64,000 bases of DNA from Antarcticibacterium arcticum (GCF_007993795.1 NZ_CP042476.1:2542001-2606000), one strand, 5' to 3'. Numbered from the stretch's first letter, positions 26,105 to 35,417 are shown. The notes: a model not told the origin generated them from the sequence alone. Program-made: numbers and translations.

Positions 26105-27715
26105 ATGAATAAAAGATTCCCCATCCTATTTCTTTTACTTTCAACCTTTTTCCTGGTGCAATGCGCCAAAAGAGGAAACCCCACCGGTGGTGATATTGAC
26201 ACTACCCCACCTAAATTTTTACGCGCTTCTCCTGAAAATTATTCCACTAATTTTAAAAGTAAGGAGATTCGCATCTATTTTGATGAATATATAAAACTGG
26301 ACAAAGCCCAGGAACAAATCATTATTTCACCTCCCATGTCCCCAAGGCCTGAAATCACCCCTATGGGTGGGCCACAAAAATATATAAGAATAAGGATTAC
26401 AGATACCCTGCAGGAAAATACTACCTATGTGGTAAATTTTGGAAGAAGTGTGGTAGATAACAATGAAGCAAATCCGCTACCCTTTTTTAAATACGTTTTT
26501 TCTACCGGTAGCTATATAGATTCCCTTACTGTAAAGGGAACCGTTCAGGACGCGCTGCTTAAAGAGGCAGAGCCCTTTATATCTGTTATGTTATTTGAGG
26601 TGAATGAAAATTTTTCAGATTCGCTGGTGTATAATGAACCCCCACGATATATTACCAATACGCTTGATAGCCTTCGCAGCTTTGAACTAACTAATTTAAA
26701 AGCCGGTACCTATCAACTGGTAGCAGTAAAAGACCTTAACAACGATTATAAATTTTCTCCGGCAAGGGAAAAGATCGCATTTTTAGACAGCCTTATTACG
26801 GTTCCCGCAGACACCTCGTACAATCTTGTTTTGTTCCGGGAGAATCTGGAATTCCGGCCTGAACGTCCAAAACAGCTGGCCGGCAATAAACTTTTAGTTG
26901 GATACCGCGGAACTGTGAAACCGGACAGTATAGCATTTGAGGCCCTTAGTGAAGTGCCTGCAGATTTTGATTACAGGCTCACCAAGGTCCAGAATAAGGA
27001 TAGTATCCATTTCTGGATGCGACCTATCGTGAAAACAGACAGTTTGAAATTGAGGGTTACGACCCCCACCCGGGTAGATTCCTTAAAATTAAGGATCACA
27101 GAAATGAAGCCCGATACGTTGCAGGTTACAATGGAACCTTCAGGGTCCATAGAATTTACAAAAAATGTTATACTAAGAGCCAACACCCCCCTTGTGGAGA
27201 AAAATGATGAATTCATCTCAATTATGAACCGGGATTCGGTAGCCGTTGATTTTACTTCAGAAATAAGACCTTTTGAAAATGTGGTGGAACTCAATTTTAC
27301 AAAAAATGAGAACCAATCTTACAAAATAACCGTGCTCCCGGGAGCTTTAAGGGATTTTTACGGAACAACCAATGATACGCTTACCCGGAGCCTGACCACA
27401 AGGGCATTTTCAGATTATGGAAATCTTAGCCTCAGTCTTCAGAATGTGAAGAGCTTCCCCGTAATTGTCCAGCTAACAGATGAAAAAGGGGTGGTTAAAG
27501 CTGAAAAATATTCTACCGGGCAAACCGGGTTACGCTTTGAGTTTATTACTCCCGGGAAGTATTTGATAAGGCTTATTTATGACCGCAATGAAAACCGGCA
27601 ATGGGATACGGGTAATTATCTACGGGGCCTCAAACCCGAAGAGATTATCTATTTTCCCGAAGTACTGGATGTGCGGCCTAACTGGGATATTAATCAAGCC
27701 TTTATACTAAATTAA
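26105..27715 (+). CDS. Ig-like (Big_5) domain lipoprotein
   Basis: From the ATG at 26105 the product is 536 residues, with signal MNKRFPILFLLLSTFFLVQC and a lipid-modified Cys near residue 20. The mature start AKRGNPTGGDIDTTPPKFLRASPEN leads into a bacterial Ig-like domain (about 30-130), with IRIYFDEYIKLDKAQEQIIISPPM typical of Big_5. The rest is beta-rich and ends with RLIYDRNENRQWDTGNYL, a conserved tail block in Bacteroidota Ig-like lipoproteins. It converges on the omega-amidase gene with a 14-bp overlap of 3' ends. Function unknown; envelope location expected. Confidence 0.88.
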   Translation: MNKRFPILFLLLSTFFLVQCAKRGNPTGGDIDTTPPKFLRASPENYSTNFKSKEIRIYFDEYIKLDKAQEQIIISPPMSPRPEITPMGGPQKYIRIRITDTLQENTTYVVNFGRSVVDNNEANPLPFFKYVFSTGSYIDSLTVKGTVQDALLKEAEPFISVMLFEVNENFSDSLVYNEPPRYITNTLDSLRSFELTNLKAGTYQLVAVKDLNNDYKFSPAREKIAFLDSLITVPADTSYNLVLFRENLEFRPERPKQLAGNKLLVGYRGTVKPDSIAFEALSEVPADFDYRLTKVQNKDSIHFWMRPIVKTDSLKLRVTTPTRVDSLKLRITEMKPDTLQVTMEPSGSIEFTKNVILRANTPLVEKNDEFISIMNRDSVAVDFTSEIRPFENVVELNFTKNENQSYKITVLPGALRDFYGTTNDTLTRSLTTRAFSDYGNLSLSLQNVKSFPVIVQLTDEKGVVKAEKYSTGQTGLRFEFITPGKYLIRLIYDRNENRQWDTGNYLRGLKPEEIIYFPEVLDVRPNWDINQAFILN

Positions 27716-28481
27716 AGCGATCCCGGTCCTGTAAAAACTTTAGTTTATCGCGGGTCTCTTTAAGATGGGAACTTTCAAGGGCAACAATCTCCATAAATTC
27801 CCCTTGTCCTTCCGTAGAGAAGATACCCTTGCCCAAACTATCATAAACGGCGGAATGCCCATTATATTTATAGTCATTACCGTCATTTCCGGTTCGGTTT
27901 ACTCCAACACAGTAAGACATATTTTCAATAGCGCGGGCCTGAAGTAAAATGTCCCAGGCATGGATCCTTGTTTCGGGCCAGTTTGCCACGTATATTAAAA
28001 GATCATAATCGCTCGTATTCCTGGCCCAAACCGGGAATCTGAGATCATAACATATTAGAGGGCATATTTTCCAGCCTTTATATTCTACAATAAGCCTTTC
28101 CCGGCCTGCTGTATAGGTTAAATCCTCCTTAGCAAGCGTAAAGGTGTGCCTTTTATCATAAGTTTTATAAGTTCCATCTGGGAAAACAAAGAACAAACGG
28201 TTATAAAAATTCCCATTTTCTTTAATAATAAGACTTCCGGTTACCGCTGCGTTTGTAGTTTGAGCAGTATGCTGCATCCATTTAAGTGAGGGGCCGTCCA
28301 TACCTTCTGCCAATGCTTCGGCATTCATTGAAAACCCGGTGCTAAACATCTCAGGCAATACAATGAGATCTACTTCATCCCGGATTTCTGCAATTTTTTC
28401 TGAAAAATTTGCTCGGTTTTTCTCGGGATCTTCCCACGTGAGATCTGCTTGTATGATGGCGGTTTGTAAAATTTCCTGCAT
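27702..28481 (-). CDS. Omega-amidase (YafV/Nit2-like, carbon-nitrogen hydrolase)
   Basis: This 259-residue nitrilase-superfamily enzyme starts at the ATG at 28481 (MQEILQTAIIQ). The catalytic triad is Glu44 (LIVLPEMFSTGF), Lys108 (KTYDKRHTFTLA) and Cys142 (PLICYDLRFPVW). The sequence resembles YafV, which hydrolyses alpha-ketoglutaramate and alpha-keto-gamma-methylthiobutyramate amides. A methionine/glutamine aminotransferase gene lies 0.6 kb away on the same strand. Together these fit the glutamine transaminase/omega-amidase route used in methionine salvage. Confidence 0.9.
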   Translation of the reverse strand: MQEILQTAIIQADLTWEDPEKNRANFSEKIAEIRDEVDLIVLPEMFSTGFSMNAEALAEGMDGPSLKWMQHTAQTTNAAVTGSLIIKENGNFYNRLFFVFPDGTYKTYDKRHTFTLAKEDLTYTAGRERLIVEYKGWKICPLICYDLRFPVWARNTSDYDLLIYVANWPETRIHAWDILLQARAIENMSYCVGVNRTGNDGNDYKYNGHSAVYDSLGKGIFSTEGQGEFMEIVALESSHLKETRDKLKFLQDRDRFNLV

Positions 28482-28580
28482 AAATATTTTTATCAATAAT
28501 TAGCAAACTGCTGCTAAATACTTGTTAAATGATTGTATTAAAAATGTAATATAAATAGATTTATTCAAAATTAAGACAAA

Positions 28581-29114
28581 ATGAAATTAGATAAATTTTT
28601 TCAGAATGATTCCTTTGCCTCAAGTACATCAAGAGGTTTAATTTCAGGGGTAATTGGCGGCCTTGCCGGTACTGTTGTAAAGAGTTTGGTTGAAGAATTT
28701 CTTCCTGTAAGGAAAATAGAGCACAAATCGGCACAAATCAAGATCGTTGATGACCTCTCCACTAAAATAACCGGCAGCCCCATAAGTGTTGAAAACGAAG
28801 GCCTCGCTGAACAATTGGTAAATATTCCAATAGGCGCAAGTGTTGGAGCAGCATATGGTTATGGAAAAAAGGATAAAGACGATTATAATATTACTGACGG
28901 AATTATCCTGGGGGCTTCCACCTGGTTTTCAACGCACGAAACATCCCTTCCACTTATGGGACTGGAGCCTAAACCCACAGATGTTCCGTTAAAAATGCAA
29001 TTTAATGAATTGCTTGCTCACGTATTATTTGGGATAACCACCGAGGTTGTACGTAGTGCGGTTAATGAAAAACTTAAAAAAGATCGCGGAGTTAGAATTT
29101 ATTCAGAATCATAG
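28581..29114 (+). CDS. YagU/DUF1440-like membrane protein
   Basis: The 177-residue protein has glycine-rich hydrophobic segments: GLISGVIGGLAGTVVKSL (about 19-36), PIGASVGAAYGYG and ITDGIILGASTWFSTHETSLPLMGL. This pattern resembles the YagU/DUF1440 inner-membrane family, linked in E. coli to acid resistance. It sits alone on the plus strand between the omega-amidase and aminotransferase genes; its 3' end overlaps the aminotransferase gene by 23 bp tail to tail. The family assignment is by pattern only. Confidence 0.72.
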   Translation: MKLDKFFQNDSFASSTSRGLISGVIGGLAGTVVKSLVEEFLPVRKIEHKSAQIKIVDDLSTKITGSPISVENEGLAEQLVNIPIGASVGAAYGYGKKDKDDYNITDGIILGASTWFSTHETSLPLMGLEPKPTDVPLKMQFNELLAHVLFGITTEVVRSAVNEKLKKDRGVRIYSES

Positions 29115-30246
29115 CTGCTTTTTCGAGAGTTTCATCGGTTTTCGCGAAGCAAAAGCGTAGTTGCTTATTGTCTTTTTGATCAATATTGAACACAGAAACG
29201 GGGATGCTGGCTAGTTTAAAATCCTTTACCAGTCTTTGCGAAAAATCAACTGCACTTTCATCTGTGATCTCTGAAAAATTCAAAAGCTGGAAATAGGTTC
29301 CTGCAGCCGGACTTCCTTTAAACTTGCTGTTCTTAATAAGTTCCAGAAAGAAATCCCTTTTTTTCTCATAAAATCTCCCGAGTTCCAAATAATGGTCGGG
29401 AGATTTTAAATATGCGGCAAAAGCTTGTTGTACGGGATGGTTCACACAAAAAACGGCGAATTGATGAACTTTCCTAATTTCAGCCATCAGCGCTTTTGGC
29501 GCCACACAATAGCCGGTTTTCCAACCTGTATTATGAAATGTTTTTCCGAAGGAGGCACAAATAACAGCTCGTTCACCAAGAGAAGGATAAAGAGCCGCGC
29601 TTTGGTGCTCCTGCCCGTCAAAAATTAAATGTTCATATACCTCATCACTTAATAATATAATATTGGTGTCTTTTAAGAGGTGTTCCAGTTTGAGCATGTC
29701 TTCCCGTGTAAAGAGAGTACCGGTAGGATTATGAGGACTGTTAATAATCACCATTCTTGTTCTCCTGCTAATTTTATTTTCCACCTCCTCCCAGTTCACC
29801 TTAAAGTTATCCCCCTCTAATTGCACCAACACCGGATATCCCCCATTAAGCTTAATGGTGGGTTCGTAACTATCATATGCCGGCTTGAAGACAATAACTT
29901 CATCATCTTTTTGTACAAAAGCGGTGATTGCAGAATATATGGCCTGGGTGGCTCCTACTGTGACAGTGATCTCTGTTTCAGGATCATACTTCTTATGATA
30001 AAGATGATTTATTTTTTTTGAGATCTCCTCTCTTAGTTCAATAACTCCGGCCATTGGGGCATATTGATTATAACCTCTGGCCATGGCCTCACTCACCAAA
30101 TGGGTTAATTGAGCATCGGTTTTAAAATTAGGAAATCCCTGTGAAAGGTCTGTTGCATTATATTTTCGGGCCAGGTGGCCCATAATGGTGAAAATGCTGT
30201 CCTTTTCATTGGGAAGTTTCGAGGAAGCCTGGGAATACTGAAACAT
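29092..30246 (-). CDS. Methionine/glutamine aminotransferase (KAT/YbdL-like)
   Basis: This 384-residue class I PLP enzyme starts at the ATG at 30246 (MFQYSQASSKLP). The PLP lysine is Lys235 in ASFGKTFHNTGWKTGY. ATDLSQGFPNFKTD, INSPHNPTGTLF (about 169-180) and LLSDEVYEHLIF are the fold-I blocks. The sequence is closest by eye to YbdL/kynurenine aminotransferase-like enzymes that use methionine or glutamine. With the omega-amidase gene nearby on the same strand it would supply alpha-keto acids from methylthio-oxobutanoate or glutamine. Confidence 0.92.
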   Translation of the reverse strand: MFQYSQASSKLPNEKDSIFTIMGHLARKYNATDLSQGFPNFKTDAQLTHLVSEAMARGYNQYAPMAGVIELREEISKKINHLYHKKYDPETEITVTVGATQAIYSAITAFVQKDDEVIVFKPAYDSYEPTIKLNGGYPVLVQLEGDNFKVNWEEVENKISRRTRMVIINSPHNPTGTLFTREDMLKLEHLLKDTNIILLSDEVYEHLIFDGQEHQSAALYPSLGERAVICASFGKTFHNTGWKTGYCVAPKALMAEIRKVHQFAVFCVNHPVQQAFAAYLKSPDHYLELGRFYEKKRDFFLELIKNSKFKGSPAAGTYFQLLNFSEITDESAVDFSQRLVKDFKLASIPVSVFNIDQKDNKQLRFCFAKTDETLEKAAMILNKF

Positions 30247-30272
30247 TGTAAATATTTTTGAATAATATCCAT

Positions 30273-30301
30273 AAAAAATCCCGGAACGCAATGTCCGGGA
30301 T
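30273..30301 (-). terminator. Terminator of the sdh operon
   Basis: A perfect 8-bp stem ATCCCGGA/TCCGGGAT with loop ACGCAATG is followed on the minus strand by a T run. It lies 27 bp past the sdhB stop. Confidence 0.87.
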
Positions 30302-30327
30302 CCAATATCTAATAAAGTTTAATAATT

Positions 30328-31071
30328 TTAACCTACACTGGCTTTCATATATTCCCTGTTCATCCTGGCAATATTCTCGAGAGAGATCCCTTTAGGACAT
30401 TCTATTTCGCAGGCACCTGTATTTGTACAGTTTCCAAATCCTTCTTTATCCATTTGCTCAACCATTGCCAAAACCCGTGTGCTCGCTTCAACACGTCCCT
30501 GAGGCAACAACGCCATTTGGCTCACCTTTGCAGATGTGAATAACATTGCACTGGCATTTTTACAAGCGGCCACGCAAGCCCCGCAACCAATACAGGAAGC
30601 AGAAAAGAAGGCTGCATCTGCATCTTCCTTAGGGATTGGGATGGCATTGGCATCCTGAGTAGTTCCAGATGTATTCACGGAAATATATCCCCCCGCCTGT
30701 TGAATTCTTTCAAAAGCGCTGCGGTCTACAACAAGATCCTTTAACACAGGAAATGCCTTAGCACGAAATGGTTCAATAACAATGGTATCCCCATCTTTAA
30801 ATTTACGCATATGCAACTGGCAGGTAGTGATGCCACGATCCGGACCGTGTGGCTCACCATTTATCTGTAAGCTACATGTACCGCAAATCCCTTCACGACA
30901 GTCATGATCGAAAACTACAGGATCTTCACCCTTATTAACAAGGTCTTCATTAAGAACATCCAGCATTTCCAAAAAGGACATATCCGGATCTACTCCCCCT
31001 AATTGATAGGTTTGTATTTTACCTTTTGCAGCGGCATCTTTTTGACGCCATATTTTTAATGTAAGATTCAT
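30328..31071 (-). CDS. sdhB: Succinate dehydrogenase/fumarate reductase iron-sulfur subunit
   Basis: The 247-residue subunit transfers electrons from FAD to menaquinone. The [2Fe-2S] ligands are Cys58, 63, 66 and 84 (CREGICGTC...ITTC). The [4Fe-4S] motif is CIGCGACVAAC and the [3Fe-4S]/[4Fe-4S] remainder is CTNTGACEIECPKG. It follows sdhA after a 69-bp gap that contains a palindromic repeat. Gene order C-A-B and the single cytochrome subunit place the complex in the type B class, which uses menaquinone, the usual quinone in Bacteroidota. Confidence 0.97.
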   Translation of the reverse strand: MNLTLKIWRQKDAAAKGKIQTYQLGGVDPDMSFLEMLDVLNEDLVNKGEDPVVFDHDCREGICGTCSLQINGEPHGPDRGITTCQLHMRKFKDGDTIVIEPFRAKAFPVLKDLVVDRSAFERIQQAGGYISVNTSGTTQDANAIPIPKEDADAAFFSASCIGCGACVAACKNASAMLFTSAKVSQMALLPQGRVEASTRVLAMVEQMDKEGFGNCTNTGACEIECPKGISLENIARMNREYMKASVG

Positions 31072-31078
31072 ACTTTAA

Positions 31079-31140
31079 GTATTGAGTAGTGAGTATTGAG
31101 TAATGAGTAAGTCTAATTACTCAATACTCAACACTCTATT
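31079..31140. repeat. REP-like palindrome between sdhA and sdhB
   Basis: A perfect 14-bp inverted repeat, GAGTATTGAGTAAT (31091-31104) and ATTACTCAATACTC (31116-31129), surrounds an 11-nt loop and is extended by further GAGTA-type units. It shares the AGTATTGAG core with the element at 4601-4678. Both copies fill the gap between two subunit genes of a respiratory complex. Confidence 0.8.
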
Positions 31141-33144
31141 CTATTTATAACTCCTTGCTTTTACTTCAATATTTTCATAAATAAGGTCTTCCTTATGCAG
31201 GATCGCGTCGCCGGGTTCGCCGGTGAATTCCCAGGCTGCAACATACATAAAGTTCTCATCATCTCTCAAGGCTTCACCTTCCTCGGTTTGATACTCCTCC
31301 CTGAAGTGTCCTCCACAAGATTCATTTCTATGTAAGGCATCTTTGGCAAAAAGTTCTCCCAGTTCAAGGAAATCGGCCACACGGGCAGCCTTCTCAAGCT
31401 CAGGGTTCATTTCATTCAAACCACCGGGCACTTTTACGTCCTGCCAGAATTCTTCCCGTAATGCTTTTATTTCTGCCACAGCCTCCTGGAGATGAGGGGC
31501 ATTACGAGACATTCCTACTTTATCCCACATGATCTTACCAAGTCGTTTATGAAAATGGTCTACAGATCGTGTTCCTTTGTTATTGATAAATCTTTCAAGT
31601 TTTTCCCTTACTGCCTTTTCTGCCTGATCAAATTCCGGGCTATCTGTTGGGATCTTACCGGTTCGTATATCACTGGCAAGGTAATTTCCAATGGTATATG
31701 GCAAAACAAAATAACCATCTGCCAGTCCCTGCATCAATGCTGAAGCTCCCAACCTGTTTGCACCATGGTCCGAAAAGTTGGCTTCTCCTGTGGCGAAACA
31801 TCCCGGGATTGTTGTTTGAAGGTTATAATCTACCCAAATCCCACCCATTGTATAATGCACGGCAGGATAGATCATCATTGGGGTTTCATATGGATTTTGA
31901 TCTACGATCTTCTCGTACATCTGGAAAAGGTTACCATATTTGGCTTCAACCACAGCTTTTCCTAATTCTATGATTTGCTGCTCTGTTGGATTTTCAAGAT
32001 GTTGGGTATTTGCAGTTTCTTTTCCATATCTAAGGAAAGCCGCACTAAAATCAAGGTATACGGCCTCACCGGTTTTATTTACCCCAAAACCGGCATCGCA
32101 TCGTTCTTTGGCCGCCCTTGATGCCACATCACGTGGCACCAGGTTACCAAACGCAGGATATCTTCTTTCAAGATAATAATCTCTATCTTCTTCTTTAAGT
32201 TCGGTGGGTTTTAACCTTCCTTCCCTAATGGCCTTGGCATCTTCCAGTTTTTTTGGAACCCAGATCCTTCCGTCATTCCGCAGGGATTCAGACATCAAAG
32301 TTAGTTTGGACTGATGGTCTCCTGAAACAGGAATACAGGTAGGGTGAATTTGGGTAAAACAAGGATTGGCAAAATATGCCCCTTTTTTATGAACCTTCCA
32401 GGCAGCAGTAACATTGCTTCCCATGGCATTTGTAGATAAAAAGAATACGTTCCCGTAACCCCCAGAAGCTATAACTACTGCGTGGGCACTATGTCTTTCA
32501 ATTTCTCCGGTAACCAGGTTTCTGGCAATAATACCTCTGGCTTTTCCCCCAACAATTACAAGATCAAGCATTTCGTGACGGGTATAAGATGTAATCTTAC
32601 CCCTGTTGATCTGGCGGTTCATTGCTGAGTAACAGCCAAGCAATAACTGTTGCCCGGTTTGTCCCTTGGCATAAAAGGTTCTGGACACCAATACTCCTCC
32701 AAAAGAGCGGTTGTCTAGTAAGCCTCCATATTCACGGGCAAAAGGAACTCCCTGCGCCACGCACTGGTCAATAATATTTGCTGAAACTTCAGCAAGCCTG
32801 TAAACATTGGCCTCACGGGAGCGGTAATCTCCTCCTTTTATAGTGTCATAGAAAAGACGGTAATTGGAATCTCCGTCTCCCTGGTAATTCTTTGCAGCAT
32901 TGATTCCCCCCTGGGCGGCTATAGAGTGCGCCCTTCTTGGAGAATCCTGGTAACAAAAAGTCTTTACGTTATAACCCAGCTCTGCAAGAGTAGCCGCAGC
33001 GCTTCCACCAGCAAGGCCGGTCCCTACCATAATAACGTCAATATTTCGCTTATTTGCAGGATTTACAAGATTAATATCATTTTTGTGATTGGTCCACTTA
33101 TCTGCCAATGGGCCTTTTGGTATTTTTGAATCTAAATTTCCCAT
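31141..33144 (-). CDS. sdhA: Succinate dehydrogenase/fumarate reductase flavoprotein subunit
   Basis: The 667-residue flavoprotein oxidises succinate. The FAD-binding Rossmann motif GTGLAGGSAAATLAELG is at about residues 42-58, and RRAHSIAAQGGINAAKNY (about 71-88) holds the His that links FAD. The catalytic region includes HPTCIP, NYHYTMGG-like HYTMGGIWVDY and GANRLGASALMQGLADG. Length is within the 580-670 range; type B enzymes are at the long end. It is 3 bp from sdhC. Confidence 0.97.
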   Translation of the reverse strand: MGNLDSKIPKGPLADKWTNHKNDINLVNPANKRNIDVIMVGTGLAGGSAAATLAELGYNVKTFCYQDSPRRAHSIAAQGGINAAKNYQGDGDSNYRLFYDTIKGGDYRSREANVYRLAEVSANIIDQCVAQGVPFAREYGGLLDNRSFGGVLVSRTFYAKGQTGQQLLLGCYSAMNRQINRGKITSYTRHEMLDLVIVGGKARGIIARNLVTGEIERHSAHAVVIASGGYGNVFFLSTNAMGSNVTAAWKVHKKGAYFANPCFTQIHPTCIPVSGDHQSKLTLMSESLRNDGRIWVPKKLEDAKAIREGRLKPTELKEEDRDYYLERRYPAFGNLVPRDVASRAAKERCDAGFGVNKTGEAVYLDFSAAFLRYGKETANTQHLENPTEQQIIELGKAVVEAKYGNLFQMYEKIVDQNPYETPMMIYPAVHYTMGGIWVDYNLQTTIPGCFATGEANFSDHGANRLGASALMQGLADGYFVLPYTIGNYLASDIRTGKIPTDSPEFDQAEKAVREKLERFINNKGTRSVDHFHKRLGKIMWDKVGMSRNAPHLQEAVAEIKALREEFWQDVKVPGGLNEMNPELEKAARVADFLELGELFAKDALHRNESCGGHFREEYQTEEGEALRDDENFMYVAAWEFTGEPGDAILHKEDLIYENIEVKARSYK

Positions 33145-33147
33145 AGC

Positions 33148-33864
33148 TTAAATTTTATCTAAAACAAAGTGAATATAAAATGGGATCACGGCGAAGGCCA
33201 GCGGAACAAGGATTGCAAACGCATATCCCAATTTTCTTATAAACCCATTGTATTTTGGATGATTAACTCCTAAAGATTGAAAACCACTTGCAAAACCATG
33301 TTTAAGGTGAAAGGCAATCGCTGCCATTGCAATTAGGTAAACAATGCTCATAATAAGCCCATAATCTGGGTCCTGAAATGTGGCAATGGTTAAAGTATAA
33401 AGATCTTTTACTTTTTCTCCACCCTCTGTGGTGTAATAAGTATGATCAAGGCTTCCAAATTTCATCTTTGCCCAGAAAGCATTCATGTGAAGAATAATAA
33501 AAGCCAGAATAACGGTACCCAGTAATCCCATATTACGGGAGGACCAGGTAGAGTTAGTTGAAGGCTTAAAATTCACATAACCCTGCGGGCGGGCTTTTCT
33601 ATTATTTATTGTTAAAATAACCCCGTCTATTGCGTGAAATAAGATACTCAGGTAAGTAACATAAGAAAGTATCATTACAAGGGGGTTGGTTGTCATGAAT
33701 AAAGCATATTCATTGAATTGATCCCTGGCGGCATCACTAACCGGCAGTAATAATTGTAAATTCCCTAAGAGATGACCTACTAAAAATGTGCAAAGGAAGA
33801 GGCCGGTGAAAGCCATCCAGTATTTTTTTGCTAAAGATGACTTTAATAGCGCAGATTTTGCCAT
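33148..33864 (-). CDS. sdhC: Succinate dehydrogenase cytochrome b subunit (type B)
   Basis: The 238-residue protein has five membrane helices and anchors SdhAB while passing electrons to menaquinone. Candidate haem ligands are His residues in the helices at LVGHLLGNLQ (about 25-34), LSILFHAIDGVI, IILHMNAFWAKMKFG and AAIAFHLKHGFASGFQSLG. Length and single-subunit structure match SdhC of Bacillus and FrdC of Wolinella. It is the first gene of the operon and has the best promoter in the window. Confidence 0.95.
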   Translation of the reverse strand: MAKSALLKSSLAKKYWMAFTGLFLCTFLVGHLLGNLQLLLPVSDAARDQFNEYALFMTTNPLVMILSYVTYLSILFHAIDGVILTINNRKARPQGYVNFKPSTNSTWSSRNMGLLGTVILAFIILHMNAFWAKMKFGSLDHTYYTTEGGEKVKDLYTLTIATFQDPDYGLIMSIVYLIAMAAIAFHLKHGFASGFQSLGVNHPKYNGFIRKLGYAFAILVPLAFAVIPFYIHFVLDKI

Positions 33865-33892
33865 AAAAAATTATGTGTTTGATAAAGTGGAA

Positions 33893-33924
33893 CAAAAATA
33901 CACCTCCTTAAAGTTTTTAACAAA
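33893..33924 (-). promoter_or_regulatory. sdhCAB promoter, full -33/-7 match
   Basis: On the minus strand TTTG (33924-33921), a 20-nt spacer, then TATTTTTG (33900-33893) match the Bacteroidota TTTG/TAnnTTTG consensus. The -7 element lies 28 nt before the sdhC ATG. The rest of the gap to 34137 shows a small TGCCG/CGGCA hairpin near 33991 and nothing else I can name. Confidence 0.78.
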
Positions 33925-34136
33925 CTTTAGTGATATTTAAAATCCAATTTAGAACTAATTTAAAGTAATTTATGATTTGTTAAGCCAGCCCTGCCGCAAC
34001 GGCAATTTTGGTTCTACCAATTGATGTCGGGAATTTTCCTTATCCGGGATTTTAGAGATTATTTTTAATCCCATAATTTCCCTAACATAAAGAAGGGATT
34101 GTTTAAATTAGTAGAAACAATTATTGGATCCTTTTC

Positions 34137-35057
34137 ATGGAATTTATTGACTATTATAAAATTCTGGAGTTAGACAAATCGGCCTCTCAGGCCGATATTA
34201 AAAAGGCCTATAGAAAACTGGCCCGAAAATTTCATCCGGACCTTAATCCAAACAACAAAGAAGCACAGGCACGCTTTCAGCAGATAAATGAAGCGCATGA
34301 AGTTCTTATTGATCCTGAAAAAAGAAAAAAATATGATCAATACGGAAAGGACTGGCAACATGCAGAACAGTTTGAAAGTGCCCAGAGACAACAAAGCCGG
34401 GCTGGAGGATTTGGGGGCGGTTTTGGAGGTAGTTCACAACAATCCTATTCAGGAAATTTCGATGATGATTCATTTTCAGAATTTTTTGAGCAAATGTTTG
34501 GTGGTGGAGCCCGAACCCGTGGAGGGGGAAGAGGAGCCCCGCATTTTAAAGGCCAGGATTTTAATGCCGAACTTCAGCTTAATCTAAAAGATGTATATAC
34601 AAGCCAGAAGCAAACCCTAACCATCAATGGCAAAAACATAAGGCTTACTATTCCAGCCGGGGTGGAGAATGGCCAAACTATAAAGATAAAAGGCCATGGC
34701 GGTCCGGGGATACAGGGCGGACCCAAAGGAGATCTTTATATAACCTTCAACATTCTAAATAACACAGGGTTTAAGCGGGAGAAGGAAAATTTATATAAAA
34801 CGATAGAGATAGATTTCTATACCGCACTGCTGGGAGGAGAAATTACGGTTGACACTTTTACAGGCAAGGTTAAACTTACCGTTAAGCCCGAAACCCAGCC
34901 CGGCACCAAGATCAAGTTAAAAGGCAAAGGGTTCCCGAAATATAAGATAGAGAACCAGTATGGCGATCTTATAATCACATACCAGGTTAAGATGCCCACA
35001 GATCTTACGGAAAGGGAAAAGGAACTGTTTAAGGAACTTCAAAAATTACGCTCATGA
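34137..35057 (+). CDS. cbpA: CbpA-type DnaJ co-chaperone
   Basis: This J-domain protein of 306 residues stimulates DnaK. The J domain spans residues 4-70 with HPD at 33-35. A Gly/Phe-rich linker (GGFGGGFGGSSQQS, about 84-110) follows. The client-binding C-terminal domains have LTIPAGVENGQTIKIKGHGG and LKGKGFP. There is no cysteine-rich zinc finger, which separates it from DnaJ proper. The following gene cbpM starts within its stop (ATGA), the usual cbpA-cbpM pairing. Confidence 0.95.
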   Translation: MEFIDYYKILELDKSASQADIKKAYRKLARKFHPDLNPNNKEAQARFQQINEAHEVLIDPEKRKKYDQYGKDWQHAEQFESAQRQQSRAGGFGGGFGGSSQQSYSGNFDDDSFSEFFEQMFGGGARTRGGGRGAPHFKGQDFNAELQLNLKDVYTSQKQTLTINGKNIRLTIPAGVENGQTIKIKGHGGPGIQGGPKGDLYITFNILNNTGFKREKENLYKTIEIDFYTALLGGEITVDTFTGKVKLTVKPETQPGTKIKLKGKGFPKYKIENQYGDLIITYQVKMPTDLTEREKELFKELQKLRS

Positions 35058-35344
35058 ATCTGGAAGAATTAATAGCGACCGAAGAACTTTGTGAAAGATA
35101 TAAGGTGGAGCACACCTTTATAAGGTCATTATCTGAAAGCGGCCTTATTGAAATAATCACCATAGAACAAAGAGAATATGTGCATTGTGACAGGATGGCC
35201 GAATTTGAGAAAATGCGAAGGCTGCATTATGACCTGGAAATAAACCTGGAAGGGCTTGAAGCAGTTCATCATCTTTTAAATCAATTGAGGGAATTACAAA
35301 AAACCAACCGTAAGTTGCAAAACCGCCTCAATTTATATGAATAA
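35054..35344 (+). CDS. cbpM: Chaperone modulator CbpM
   Basis: The 96-residue protein is a MerR-like helix-turn-helix family modulator that binds the CbpA J domain and inhibits it. The pattern LIATEELCERYKVEHTFIRSLSESGLIEI (about 5-33) fits the family, and LHYDLEINLEGLEAVHHLLNQLRELQ forms the C-terminal helix pair. It overlaps cbpA by four bases, so the two should be made together. A small regulatory protein is common after cbpA in many phyla. Confidence 0.92.
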   Translation: MNLEELIATEELCERYKVEHTFIRSLSESGLIEIITIEQREYVHCDRMAEFEKMRRLHYDLEINLEGLEAVHHLLNQLRELQKTNRKLQNRLNLYE

Positions 35345-35409
35345 ACTAAATGTTAAGGAAATCAAAAAACTTTTAAACTTAGTTTAACAGGTTTTGGAAT
35401 TTGCTTCTG

Positions 35410-35417
35410 TAATTTTG
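35410..35417 (+). promoter_or_regulatory. Candidate -7 element for the aminopeptidase P gene
   Basis: TAATTTTG matches TAnnTTTG and lies 74 nt before the ATG at 35492. No TTG with proper spacing is visible. Confidence 0.35.

Noticed and set aside
31647..32176. Several plus-strand frames opposite sdhA
   Set aside because: sdhA is intact and conserved across the region; these are antisense shadows.
33985..34010. TGCCG/CGGCA hairpin upstream of cbpA as a terminator
   Set aside because: The stem is only 5 bp with a short T run, and no gene ends there on either strand.
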